Under the pieces are notes generated by a model. The model saw only the letters and a program-made list of their open reading frames with translations, made no database searches and had not been told where the DNA came from. The position numbers and the translations under genes were made by a program. DNA of 64,000 bases from Chamaelirium japonicum. Lineage: Eukaryota; Streptophyta; Magnoliopsida; Liliales; Melanthiaceae. Shown here piece after piece: positions 10,651 to 20,695 of this stretch (position 1 is the stretch's first letter; each line of letters begins with the position of its first letter). The stretch lies in the NCBI GenBank assembly GCA_947650365.1, contig CANTAL010000003.1, positions 1,116,001 to 1,180,000 on the forward strand, read 5' to 3'.

Positions 10651-11916
10651 CAAGTCTCTGCCAACGTATCACCCGGCGGGTGGACCGCCCCTATTCTTCG
10701 TTTTCTCCAGAAGGGCGAGCTTCCAGAAGATAGAGGGGAAGCCCGGCGAGTGGAGAAATGCACTGGTCGCTATCTCATTCGCTGGGATCGCCTTTTCCGA
10801 AGATCTTTTGGCGGGCCAAATCTTCGTTGCATCGAGAGCCCGGAGACCGAAGAAGTTTTGAATTGCATTCACTCTGGCGAGCTGGGAAACCACGCTGGTG
10901 GGCGGTCTCTAGCTGCGAAAGTACGGAGGCAAGGATACTAGTGGCCCACTCTGGAGCAAGATGCCTTGAAGGTCGCACAAAGCTACATCCAATGCCAGAA
11001 GCACGCCCCGATAAATCATATGCCCACAGAGGAACTTCATCCTTTGGCGAGCCCCTGGCCGTTTCAGCAATGGGGGCTAGATATTGTGGGACCTTTCCCC
11101 ATATCAGCTCGGCAAAGGAAATTTATCTTAGTGGCTACGGACTACTTCACCAAATGGGTGGAAGCGGTCCCGCTAGCTAAGATAGGTGAGAAGCAAGTCA
11201 GAGACTTCCTTTGGAAGAATATTTTCTGTCGCTTCGGGCTGCCCCGAGCACTCATCACCGACAATGGTCGCCAGTTCGACAATCGCTTGATCAGAAGCTT
11301 TTGCGTTGAATATGGGGTCAACCTAAGGTTCTCGTCCCCAAGGTACCCTCAAAGCAACGGGCAGGCCGAAGCTACGAATCGTGTAATCCTAGACAACCTC
11401 AAGAAAAGGCTGGAAGGGAAAAAAGGATTGTGGGAGCAGGAGCTCGATGGAGTCTTGTGGGCCTATCGCACTACTCCACGATGCTCAACTAACGAGTCCC
11501 CTTTCAGTCTCACTTTTGGTTGCGAAGCCGTGCTACCCATCGAAGCAGAGCTGCCCACTGAAAAAAGGCTTGCGTCGGAGGAGGTCGACAATGATAAACT
11601 GCTCGCCGACTCCCTCGATCAGCTCGAAGAAAGACGAGAGCGCGCTAATCTACACCTCGCCGGATATAGGCAGGAAATGAAGCGCGCATATGACAAAAGA
11701 GTCCGTCATCGAGCATTCAAGGCTGGCGATCTGGTAATGAGAAAGGTGTTCGCAAACACACAGGAGCCTAATGCAGGAAAGCTCGCGGCGAACTGGGAAG
11801 GTCCCTACATAGTGCGCGAAGCACGGGGTTCGGGGGCTTACCAGTTGATGACCGCTGAAGGCGACCTGTTAGAGCGACCTTGGAATGCTTTGCACCTTCG
11901 TAAGTTTTATGCATAA
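10651..11916 (+). pseudogene. Element A integrase, broken
   Basis: Integrase joins element DNA to the target. The zinc-binding region has both His residues ([13 protein letters not shown]), but the first Cys of the C-x2-C pair is Tyr (TAC at 10984-10986), leaving one Cys. A TAG at 10939-10941 replaces a Tyr codon. The catalytic D, D, E lie in LDIVGPFP, ITDNGRQFD and GQAEATNR. The C-terminal part has NWEGPYIV, the GPY/F motif, and ends LRKFYA with no chromodomain, as expected for Tat. From 10966 to 11916 the frame is open. Confidence 0.92.
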
Positions 11917-12843
11917 GACCAGGGATTTTTTGTAAATCATCTTCTGAAGAAGTTATGAATGAACGATGGAGGTTTCAACAAAGAATTTAACTCGAAAGCT
12001 CGGCACAGCAAGAGCCCGCATGATCTATAAAGTGTAGTCCGCCGTTGTGCGGACTTAAAGCAAGACCAAGATCCTCAGAGGCAGCCAGTGGGCGACCTTG
12101 AGATTCCCGGGGCAGTCCGTCGTTGTGCGGACTTAAAGCAAGACCGGGATCCTCAGAGGCAGCCAGTGGGCGACCTTGAGATTCCCGGGGCAGTCCGCTG
12201 TTGTGCGGACTTAAAGCAAGATCGGGATCCTCAGAGGCAACCAGTGGGCGACCTTGAGATTCCCGGGGCAGTCCGCCGTTGTGCGGACTTAAAGCAAGAC
12301 CAGGATCCTCAGAGGCAGCCAGTGGGCGACCTTGAGATTCCTGGGGAAGTCCGCTGCCTAGTGGACTCTAAGCCTAACCGGGATCCTTCGCGTTCACCTG
12401 CCATGAACGGAAGCATCCTGGCGCGGGCATACCCCTCCAAGGGCAAGTCTGCCGAACAGGATCATCGAGGGAAATTAACCGGGCAGGGGCAGCTAGCACT
12501 TATTAGTTTCCTTCAAAAATAAAAATGGTTTAAGTCTCTGAGTATAGGGAAGTTTTTTTGAAGTCATTTGGTTCGTTTATCGTTTTCCGGGCTCAGAGAC
12601 TATATTGAGTTTTAGCGAGCATACCGAGTTTTTCGTTTGCATATACTTTAAAATAAAAAAAAGGTTGAATCGAATTAGTTGCCTCGCCCGGGGTATCACT
12701 CTCGAGATCGCTACGAAACTCCTAAAGCGGACTCATGAGCGACACAGAGAAAGAAAAGAAACACATAAGAGTACACAACAGACGGACTCAAAAAGATCTA
12801 TCATTCATTGTTAAAAATTACAAGGGGTACAAGAGATAAGACC
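11917..12843. other. Spacer between convergent integrase and antisense gene of element A
   Basis: Contains the four-copy 78-bp repeat described separately and then about 320 bp (12523-12843) with A-rich runs but no domain or further repeat that I recognise. Pol and the antisense gene both end here, so transcripts from the two strands would converge on this spacer. Confidence 0.7.
12028..12360 (+). repeat. 78-bp tandem repeat, about four copies
   Basis: The unit contains GTCCGCCGTTGTGCGGAC, itself an imperfect inverted repeat, and GGATCCTCAGAGGCAGCC. Copies start about every 78 bp, and the last one is diverged. Since 78 is a multiple of three, one frame stays open as a 26-residue repeat (12088-12522), but it has no start context or domain and I do not call it a gene. 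Confidence 0.92.
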
Positions 12844-15763
12844 CTAAGCTGGGCCAGCACCCGCGCCATCGCCCTCGTCGTCGCCGCGCTTCCTCTTCTT
12901 TGACCTTTCGGTCTTATACTTCTCGATGGCGTCCAGCGCGCCCTTCTTGAGAAGCTCGCCCAGCTGCAACTGGAGGCGCTCTCGCTGGGAGTTGAGGTCA
13001 TGGAGATGTGCCTCCTTCAGCACCGCGATCTCGTCCCGGGAGGCCGCCACCTGGCTGTAGAGCTCGAGAATCTCTATTTGGGCGGCCTCTTTGGCTTTTG
13101 TCGCCTCTTGTAGGTCCGCGAGGGCGCGGGCACGAGCGTCCTCGACCGAGGCTAGCCCCGTGGTGAGAGTGGCAGCCCGCTGGCGCAGCTGGGCAACCTC
13201 CGTATCAACAGAGGCGGCCTGCTGGCGCAGCCGGTCCACCTCAGCTCGGAGCTCGCCGGAGTGGTCCGCCTGGTGAAGATGGTGGATGTGCTCGTCTACT
13301 CTCCTCTCCGAGCTATGGAGAGTGTCATCGTAGAGGGCGATAGTATCCCCCGCCACACCAGCGACCTCATCGGCGAGAGCCCGGCTGACCCGCTCTACCT
13401 ATGGCAAGGTAAAACAGTTAAAAGAGTTAGAAGAAAATTAGAACAGGAAAGGGATATAAGCCAAAGGAGCGGGAAGGTATTCTTACCTCGACGAGCCGGT
13501 TGATGAGGATGATGTAGGGAGTCCGGGCGAAAATGTTGCGCCCCAAGATCTCTCGTGTATAGTAAGGGGTGCGCTCGGGGCCGCCTGAGGGGGAGCCCGT
13601 CTGGCTTCCCTCGATCGGAGCGACTGGAGGAGGCGCCGCGGCGGCAGCATCAGCGGGCTCAGGCACCGCGGGGGCCACGACCGGAGCGGCCTCAACCTCT
13701 TGGGCGCTGGGACCAGGGTCTGAGGCTTCCGAGCTGGAGCTCGGGAGATCGTCCAGGATGGTCCCCAGGTCCGGGGACCAGTAGACCAGCCCGCCCAGAT
13801 CCTCCGGAAGGGCCGGAACTGCGAGAGCCGGGGGCACAGGCGCGTTGGCAGCAGCGGTCGCAGGCGCACTGGGGGCCGTGGGTGCGGGCGCGCCGGAGGC
13901 AGAGGGCGCGGGCACACCGGGAGCTGTGGGCTCGCTGGGAGCGTCGGGCGCACTGGCAGGCGCGGGCGCGCTGAGAGCAGAGGGCGCGGGCGCGCTGGAA
14001 GCAGCAGCCGCGGGCTCGGGTGCGGGCGCGCTGGAAGCAGCAGCCGCGGGCTCGGGTGCGGGCGCGCTAGAGGCCGTGGGCGCGGGCGCGCTGGAAGCAG
14101 CAGCCGTGGGCTCGGGTGCAAGCGCGCTGGAAGCAGCAACCGCGGGGTCGGGCGTGCTGGAAGTGGCGGTCGCGGGCTCGGGCGCGGGCGCGCTGGGAGC
14201 AGGCACCGCCGGTGCCGGGGTTTTGCTCGATGCGGGTGCAGGAGAGGCCGAGGTCGGCGACGCCGTTCCCTCGAAGGGCGGGGGAAGCACCGCAGTTGCC
14301 GGTGCAGGCTCATCGTCCGAAGCCTGCTCCTCATCATCGGAGCTGGAGGTCGTGCTGAGATCATCGGCTGATCCCAAGCCCGCCTCCGAGAGGGCGGCCT
14401 TTCTCCGCTCCTCGAGGGCCTGTTGGAAGGCTTCGCGAGCCTCCCGAACAGTGTTGTCCTCTCCCGACGGGCGGGCTGAAGGAGTCTTCTTCTTCTTCGT
14501 CTTCTTCCACAAGGCGCCCTCCTCTGGATTCATCACCGCAACAAACAAAGTCTTAGAGAGGTCACCTGGGAATCCACGCATCAACACTTCAGCCATTGGG
14601 GATTCCACTTCCGCCATGCTGAGAAGAAGCTCGACGCGCGGATCCTCGGGCTCGACAAAAGAGATACGACGACGTCGAGGCTCCGGGATTGGGACCCTCG
14701 AAGGAAGAATAGAGAGGGAGGTCGCCTGACCTGGGGCTGCTTCGCGGGCTGGTGGCGGAGGCGGGGCGACGTCCTCCTCGCGAAGCATCTCGAGGGTGTC
14801 TTCGTCTGTGACCTGGATGGGGGAAGCCCTCTTCTTCCCCTTCTTCGCCGATGTCCCAGCCGCGGAGGTCCCAGGGGCTGCCGCGGAGGTCGAACCAGCG
14901 CGGCGGGAGACCGCCGCCTTTTTGCGCATCACCTTCTGCCGGGTGGTGACGACGCCAGTCCGGAGATCCTTCCAGAGGAAGGAGAAGTCCGGAGCGAGGA
15001 CTTTCTCGGGAGTTCGTCCCCCGAGGAAGTGCAAGATCGCGTCGTCGAGAGATGTCTCTCGAGCCGCGGTAATGCACTTCTTCCCCTTCGCCCGGTACTC
15101 CGCGATCTCCTTGAAGACGGGTAGGGGCAGCCTACCGGGGAGAGTAGGGACGCCGGCACAGGGACCCCGCCAGTTGTCGTCTACCACGAACGGATACTGT
15201 TTCCAGTACCTGTCCTTGTTCTCCACGGCGGAGAACGGGAGCAGCTCGCCAGTGCGGCCAGTAAGGTAAAACTGGCCGCAGCCCACCTCGTTGAAGGCGG
15301 TCCCAGGCTTGAGGAACCATTTCTTCAGGAGGTAGGCGAGGGGGATCCTCACGTTGAGGGCTTCCTCAATTCGAGAAAGCCCGTAGAGGATCCCCCACGA
15401 GTTTCCTGGAAGCTGAGCAGGGCATAAGCTCGCTAGTTCCAGTAGCTCGCTGGCGAGGTGGTTCAGGGGTAGCCGGAGCCCTGACCAAATCTGCCCCACG
15501 GAGATCGTCGTGCCGGAGAGCGGCCTCCCCGAGTGGGAGAAGGGCTGAATAGCGAGCTCCTGAGGGATGCTCGCCGCGGAGCGAAGGCTAGCAGGGACCG
15601 GCGCGCCGCTGATATCGTTGAACCAGACGACGGCGGGCTCCCTTGAGGGAACCTCCTCGGCGCCAGGTTCGCGCACCGAAATGGGGGCAACATTGAGAGG
15701 TTCCCCCTGGGAGGATGCAGCAGCAGCAGCAGCAGCAGAAGAAGCGGCAGCAGAGGAAGCCAT
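12844..15763 (-). CDS. Element A antisense gene, two exons, putative gypsy-type transposon protein (Transposase_28-like)
   Basis: Exon 1 runs 15763-13487 (759 codons) and exon 2 runs 13398-12844 (185 codons with stop). Splicing the 88-bp GT-AG intron joins them in frame to give about 943 residues. Residues 1-20 are Ala/Ser-rich from GCN repeats. Residues about 85-230 carry GLRLPL and GNSWGILYGL, a pattern I associate with the Pfam family of putative gypsy-type transposon proteins; element B's antisense protein shares it. A basic block (AKKGKKRA) follows, then a long Ala/Pro/Ser repeat region, then a coiled-coil tail in exon 2 ending in SKKRKRGDD, a likely nuclear signal. The gene is fully open while gag-pol of the same element has eight lesions. 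It has a TATA box and two G-boxes upstream. Antisense extra frames are known in Tat elements; the function is unknown. The exon structure is inferred, not observed. Confidence 0.82.
13399..13486 (-). other. Intron of element A antisense gene
   Basis: On the minus strand the donor reads GAG then GTAAGAAT and the acceptor reads TTACCTTGCCATAG then GTAGAG. Both exons meet at a codon boundary, and the fused frame is open. Without splicing, exon 1 would read on to a stop at 13427, and the coiled-coil tail would be lost. 88 bp is a normal plant intron length. Confidence 0.82.
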
Positions 15764-15857
15764 GAGTACGAGAGGGTGCTAGCGAGCTGCGAGCTGAAAG
15801 CTAAAGAGGAAGGGAGAGTTGTTTTTCACGCAGTGGTAAAAATCGCCCCCCATCTCC

Positions 15858-15865
15858 TATTTATA
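15858..15865 (-). promoter_or_regulatory. TATA box of element A antisense gene
   Basis: Minus strand reads CCTATAAATAGGAG, a textbook TATA box, with its proximal edge about 95 bp upstream of the antisense ATG at 15763. A start about 30 bp downstream would give a 5' leader of some 65 nt. No other TATA of this quality is visible on the minus strand between the gene and the 3' LTR. Confidence 0.75.
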
Positions 15866-15975
15866 GGCAGGCGAGAGGCAAGTGAATCGGGCCGCAGTTA
15901 ATGCCCGAGCGCGCCCAACGAGGCGACGTGACGGTTGTCGAAACGACAGCTCGCTTCTTTCCAATCGTCAAGCGC

Positions 15976-15981
15976 CACGTG
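15976..15981. promoter_or_regulatory. G-box in element A antisense promoter
   Basis: CACGTG in the context GCCACGTGGGCC, about 110 bp upstream of the antisense TATA box. G-boxes bind plant bZIP and bHLH factors. Being palindromic, it has no strand. Confidence 0.55.
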
Positions 15982-16053
15982 GGCCACGCGTGGAAAAGGC
16001 TGCACCGGCGTCGACACTATCATTTACTGACAGAAAAAGGAGCAAATGAGGAG

Positions 16054-16067
16054 GAGACACGTGTCTC
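16054..16067. promoter_or_regulatory. Second, 14-bp palindromic G-box in element A antisense promoter
   Basis: GAGACACGTGTCTC is a perfect 14-bp palindrome with a CACGTG core. A comparable palindrome, TGACACGTGTCA, lies upstream of element B's antisense gene, although the flanking promoters are otherwise very different. Confidence 0.55.
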
Positions 16068-16199
16068 GCACCGATCGGGATCTCATGATGAGATTCATTG
16101 TATCAACATCGAGCCTCGCACCGCATTTAAGATGAAGCGACCGTTGGAGATTTGGAGCGATATCCCAGTCACAAGATCTCGTGCGGTAAGTGCCTGAAG

Positions 16200-16490
16200 C
16201 TCGCCCGAAGAAGACCCTGCCCGTGTGTGGCAAGCTCGCACCGGAAGGAGATCGCTCGTGGCTGATGCTCGCGGCCCGCCCGGCATTTGTGAAATACTGG
16301 GAGTCAAAACTCTCGACGCAGATCGCCCACGGCAGGCGCCCAAGCTCGCCCGAAGCAGACCCTGGCCGCGTGTGGCAAGCTCGCACCGGAAAGAGATCGC
16401 TCGTGGCTGATGCTCGCGGCCCGCCCGGTATTTGTGAAACACTGGCAGTCAAAGCTCTCGGCGCAGACCGCCCACGGCAGGTGCCCGCAG
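16200..16490. repeat. 145-bp tandem duplication
   Basis: Two diverged copies start at 16201 and 16346, both beginning TCGCCCGAAG and ending near CCCACGGCAGG. They lie just inside the 3' LTR, upstream of the antisense promoter. Confidence 0.88.
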
Positions 16491-16590
16491 CCCACAAGGT
16501 GGAGGTCGCCAATGACTGGTACTCCCAGTCCGCCCGGCTTGTGCACCAAGACTCCTGAGCAAGCGTCAAAGTCTCCTTGGTCGCTCCCTT

Positions 16591-16602
16591 AGGAGGGGGT
16601 AA
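16591..16602 (+). promoter_or_regulatory. Polypurine tract of element A
   Basis: AGGAGGGGGTAA abuts the TG of the 3' LTR and is the expected plus-strand primer for reverse transcription. Confidence 0.85.
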
Positions 16603-17799
16603 TGTTGGGGGTAGCTGAAATCCGCCCAGAAGTTGGAATCCTCATCCGCATGAGCTCGTCTCCTAGCTCCGCGCGCTTCCCACCAGTTCGCCCGGGTCTG
16701 TGGATCTCATAGACCCTAGGACTCCAAGGGGTGAAGAACTCGCAAGGAGTTCGCCCCCCCCCCCCCCCCCCCCATGCTCGCCAAATCATCTTGACAGGGA
16801 GCGAGATCCACATTGGGCTGAAGGGGCCTAGGCAAAGAGCTCGCTCAGAACATCGCCTAAGCTCGCTGGAGCTCGCCTAAGCTCGCTCAGGAGCTCGGCG
16901 AAGCTCGCTCAGGAGCTCGCCAAAGCTCGCTCAGGACGCTCACTGGAACTCGCCTAAGCTCGCCAGAGCTCGCCAAAGCTCGCTCTGGAGCTCACCTAAG
17001 CTCGCTCAGGAGCTCTCCTAAGCTCGCTCAGGAGCTCGCCTAAGCTCGCTCAGAAGCTCGCCAAAGCTCACTCGGGAGTTCGCCCAAGCCCGCACGAGAA
17101 TCCGCCTGCAGTGGCAGCGGGAGTTAGACCGTCATGCGTAACAAAATCGCCGGCACCGCGGACGCCCCCAGCTCGCTAGACCCCCCTGTTTATCGAAGAG
17201 GTCGCTCCTGCAAGGTCCGACTCTTGATAGATGTGGAAGGGAAGGCGGAGTAACGGAGGGCGAGCTCGCCCTGGCTCCCCACCTGAGGTCGCCCCCGTAA
17301 AGAGGCATAAAGGTTGCCAGGTGACGAAATCCCACGGAAGCTACGTGGACAAACGTCCATGGAAGCCCGCCAGAATCAGTTTTGAGACCTCCTAGACTTG
17401 AACATTCCAGAATAGCCACCTGGTAGCGACAAGAAAGATGCTCTCCCCCACTCAAACCGCCTGGCAGGCTCGACGACAAAGAATGTCAGGGGCGCAAGTA
17501 CCAAGGACCGTCAGAGACCCACGCGAGCCAGAACGTGGGGGTCTAGAAGGCTCTGGAAAGAATCTCCACGTGTCGGACAGCGGTAGGTCGCCAATATCTA
17601 TAAATGCTCACCCCCAGGCTCCAAGGTACAGGCTCGAAATCCTTTTCCCTACCACTTTTGTCCACTAAAGCTCGTCGTTGTGCACCTGAGACTGACTTGA
17701 GCGTCGAAGGGTCTGCGCTCCTAGGGGAGCCAGCCGTTCTTACGCTTTTTCTTTGTCTTACAGGTACGCCGCACGGACCAGCGAAATATCCCCCGAACA
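16603..17799 (+). repeat. Element A 3' LTR
   Basis: 1197-bp direct copy of the 5' LTR, TG to CA, with TATA box at 17599-17605, a 20-base C run at 16754-16773 and one extra 22-bp minisatellite unit. By eye about 33 substitutions separate it from the 5' LTR, roughly 30 of them transitions. Confidence 0.96.
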
Positions 17800-17827
17800 G
17801 ATCTTACGAATAAATTAGAATGGATCG
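17800..17827 (+). repeat. 28-bp satellite island between elements A and B
   Basis: GATCTTACGAATAAATTAG followed by AATGGATCG: one satellite monomer plus five bases. The first five bases are the right target duplication of A and the last five (17823-17827) are the left target duplication of B. The two duplications are offset by exactly 23 bp, one monomer. Confidence 0.97.
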
Positions 17828-18645
17828 TGTGGGGGAAAATCTTCGTGCCGACCCGAAGACTTCGCCTCACCAGTCAATTGAGGTTTCGAGTCGAAGAGAT
17901 CGTTATTCGATCTGTTGATTGAAGTAACTGCTCTCAATAAGCAAGCAGAGAAAGTTGGACAAGAGAGATATGATCTCGGAGTTCAGCCGAAGCCTACGTC
18001 TCCGTGCTATAGGGAGCAACCCGAATTCACTAACACTTGTATCGAAGTGATCTCGACAGGCCGAGTATCACTGAAAGCACTCTGATCTCTTCAAAAGGGA
18101 GAAGAAGATCAAAGAGAGGTAGAAGAGGGAAAGCTGAGAAATTCCAGAGCTCTGGGTTCTGAAAATCAGTTCTCAGAGTGGAAATCAAAAATTTTGGATC
18201 CTTTTACATTCAAAGGCTCTGCTATCTATAGGATTCTCTGTTGGTAAATGACGGTTTTCTGCTGTCGTATCTAGGGATCCTCCAGGTAAGGCTAGTGGGC
18301 TCCGCTGCCATCTTAGGGGGCCCACCAGGCAGGGCCGGTGGGTCCCGCTTGTAGTCTCCGGGGGCCCACCAGGCAGGGCCGGTGGGTCCCGCTGTTGTCT
18401 TCGGGAGCCCACCAGGCAGGGCCGGTGGGTCCCGCTGTTGTCTTCGGGAGCCCACCAGGCAGGGCCGGTGGGTCCCGCTGTTGTCTTCGGGAGCCCACCA
18501 GGCAGGGCCGGTGGGTCCCGCTGTTGTCTTCGGGGGTCCACCAGGCAGGGCCAGTGAGTCCCGCTGTGGTACTCGGGGGGGGCCCACCAGGCAGCGCCGG
18601 TGGGTCCCGCTGCTTGCAGATTTCTTACCAAAATTTGCACCCACA
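17828..18645 (-). repeat. Element B 3' LTR (left)
   Basis: 818-bp copy of 30535-31309. The 43-bp length difference is one extra copy of the internal 43-bp repeat. About 22 substitutions are visible between the two LTRs. The TATA box is altered here to TATAGATA (minus strand, 18223-18230). Confidence 0.96.
18310..18612 (-). repeat. 43-bp tandem repeat in element B 3' LTR, seven copies
   Basis: Each unit contains CCCACCAGGCAGGGCCGG then TGGGTCCCGCT. It sits upstream of the LTR TATA box on the element's strand (U3). Most units contain GTGGGTCC, and some GGGCCCAC, both matching the known plant TCP-factor consensus (GTGGGNCC / GGNCCCAC). Confidence 0.9.
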
Positions 18646-18662
18646 GTTACCCTATCCAAGTT
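18646..18662 (-). promoter_or_regulatory. Probable polypurine tract of element B
   Basis: On the minus strand GGATAGGGTAAC lies directly before the 3' LTR. It is less purine-rich than the tract of A but ends in the same GGGTAA. Confidence 0.6.
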
Positions 18663-18769
18663 AGCTAAGAGGCCACCTTGGCTGGCTTGGATTCGTGGTG
18701 CAAAGCTAACGACCCCCTGTCACACACGTAGAGGAGCTTTGTCGAGAGTTAGCGAAAACATGGACTGAT
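18663..18769. other. Short unique stretch between polypurine tract and palindromic array
   Basis: About 100 bp with no repeat, motif or coding signal that I recognise. Confidence 0.6.
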
Positions 18770-19200
18770 CGGTCAAATTTGTATGATCGGTAAATTTCGA
18801 CTGATCGGTCAAATTTGACTGATCGGTCAAATTTGACCGATCGGTCGAATTCAACCGGTCAAGGTTGGAGTGATCGATAAAAAAACAGAGTTTTTTGACC
18901 GATCTAGTAGAAAATTGACCGATCGGTTGATTTTGACTAATCGGTCAAACTTGACTGATCGGTCAATTTTGACTGATCGGTCAAATTTGACCGATCAGTT
19001 GATTTTGACTGATCGGTCAATTTTGACTGATTGGTTAAATTTTGACTGATCGGTCAAATTTGATTGATCGGTCAAATTTGACCGATCGGTTAAATTTGAC
19101 TGATCGGTCAAATTTGACCGATCGGTCGAATTTGATCGATCGGTCGAATTCAAACGGTCAAGGTTGGAATGTTTGGTCAAAAAACAGAGTTTTTTGACCG
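18770..19200. repeat. 18-bp palindromic array (GATCGGTCAAATTTGAC type)
   Basis: Units of about 18 bp built from GACTGATCGGTCAAATTT. Adjacent half-units form palindromes such as TTGACCGATCGGTCAA (perfect, 16 bp). The open frame on the minus strand (18995-19180) is a six-residue repeat produced by the array and is not a gene. Confidence 0.92.
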
Positions 19201-20695
19201 ATCCAGTAGAAAATCGACCGATCGGTTGATTTTGACCGATCGGTCAAGTTTGACCGATCGGCTAAAATCAGCCGGTCAAGGTTTGGGTGATCGGCAAAAA
19301 GCAGAGGTTTTTTGCCTGCTCCAGTAGAAAATCGACTGATCGATTGATTTTGACCAATCGGTCAAGTTTGACCGATCGGCTAAAATCAGCCGGTCAAGGT
19401 TCTGGTGATCGGCAAAAAACATAAGTTTTTTGCCTGATCCAGTAGAAAATCGACCGATCGGTTGATTTTGACCGATCGGTCAAGTTTGACCGATCGGCTA
19501 AAATCAGCCGGTCAAGGTTCTGGTGATCGGCAAAAACATAAGTTTTTTGCCTGATCCAGTAGAAAATCGACCGATCGGTTGATTTTGATCGATCGGTCAA
19601 GTTTGACCGATCGGCTAAAATCAGTCGGTCAAGGTTTGGGTGATCGGCAGAAAACACAAGTTTTTTGCCTGATCCAGTAGAAAATTGACCGATCGGTTGA
19701 TTTTAACCGATCGGTCAAGTTTGACCGATCGACTAAAATCAGCCGGTCAAGGTTCTGGTGATCGGCAAAAAACATAAGTTTTTTGCCTGATCCAGTAGAA
19801 AATCGACCGATCGGTTGATTTTGACCGATCGGTCAAGTTTAACCGATCGGCTAAAATCAGCCGGTCAAGGTTTGGGTGATCGGCAGAAAACACAAGTTTT
19901 TTGCCTGATCCAGTAGAAAATCGACCGATCGGTTGATTTTGACCGATCGGTCAAGTTTGACCGATCGGCTAAAATCAGCCGGTCAAGGTACTGGTGATCG
20001 GCAAAAAACACAAGTTTTTTGCCTGATCCAGTAGAAAATCGACCGATCGGTTGATTTTGACCGATCGGTCAAGTTTGACCGATCGGCTAAAATCAGCCGG
20101 TCAAGGTTTTGGTGATCGGTAAAAACACAAGTTTTTTGTCTGATCCAGTAGAAAATCGACCAATCGGTTGATTTTGACCGATCGGTGAAGTTTGATCGAT
20201 CGGCTAAAATCAGCCGGTCAAGGTTCTGGTGATCGGCAAAAAACACAAGTTTTTTACCGGATCCAGTAGAAAATCGACCGATCGGTTGATTTTGACCGAT
20301 CGGTCAAGTTTGACCGATCGGCTAAAATCAGCCGGTCAAGGTTTTGGTGATCGGCAAAAACACAAGTTTTTTACCTGATCCAGTAGAAAATCGACCGATC
20401 GGTTGATTTTGACCGATCGGTCAAGTTTGACTGATCGGCTAAAATCAGCCGGTCAAGGTTCTGGTGATCGGCAAAAAACACAAGTTTTTTACCTGATCCA
20501 GTAGAAAATCGACCGATCGGTTGATTTTGACCGATCGGTCAAGTTTGACCGATCGGCTAAAATCAGCCGGTCAAGGTTTTGGTGATCAGCAAAAAACACA
20601 AGTTTTTTGCCTGATCCAGTAGAAAATCAACCGATCGGTTGATTTTGACCGATCGGTCAAGTTTGACCGATCGGCTAAAATCAGCCGGTCAAGGT
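19200..20695. repeat. 118-bp palindrome-rich tandem repeat, about 12 copies
   Basis: The landmark AGTAGAAAAT recurs at 19441, 19558, 19676, 19794, 19912, 20030, 20147, 20265, 20382, 20500 and 20618, a period of 117-118 bp. Each unit contains two GACCGATCGG palindromes and about four TTGACC/GGTCAA hexamers. It is derived from, or shares its building block with, the preceding 18-bp array. It lies directly upstream of the antisense gene of element B. Confidence 0.95.

Larger units (their letters stand above)
15764..16602. other. Antisense promoter and 3' untranslated region of element A
   Basis: Region between the antisense ATG and the 3' LTR. It holds the TATA box, the two G-boxes, a two-copy 145-bp repeat and the polypurine tract. 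Open frames in the duplicated part are short and overlap on several frames; none has a domain. Confidence 0.7.
4680..17799 (+). mobile_element. Element A: Tat-lineage Ty3/Gypsy LTR retrotransposon, complete but inactive
   Basis: A 13,120-bp element with 1179- and 1197-bp LTRs that begin TGTTGGGGG and end CCCCCGAACA, a perfect GATCT target duplication, a primer-binding site two bases after the left LTR, and a purine tract directly before the right LTR. Domain order is gag, protease, RT, degenerate RNase H, second RNase H, integrase with GPY-type end, then a spliced antisense gene. Two RNase H regions plus an antisense extra frame between integrase and 3' LTR are known features of the plant Tat (Retand/Grande-like) group. 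The sense genes carry stops at 6629, 6908, 8110, 8452, 9109, 10288 and 10939 and a frameshift near 7270-7320. By eye the LTRs differ at about 33 positions, nearly all transitions. It is far more GC-rich than the satellite around it. Confidence 0.97.

Noticed and set aside
12088..12522. 144-codon open frame over the 78-bp repeat
   Set aside because: Open because 78 is divisible by three; it shows no family motif and lies in the convergent spacer.
13845..14729. Ala/Gly-rich open frame on the + strand and Arg/Pro-rich frame on the - strand (13483-14364)
   Set aside because: Both are shadows of the GC-rich Ala/Pro repeat in the antisense gene; only the 15763-13487 frame has the conserved N-terminal domain and splice sites.
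17800..17827. Nested insertion of one element into the other
   Set aside because: Each element has its own complete target duplication and a full monomer lies between them, so they are neighbours and not nested.
18222..18664. Open frames over the 43-bp repeats in both LTRs of element B
   Set aside because: Repeat translation on both strands; the region is LTR U3.
19394..20246. Minus-strand open frames of 87 codons in the 118-bp array
   Set aside because: Repeat translation of the palindromic array, with no independent evidence of coding.
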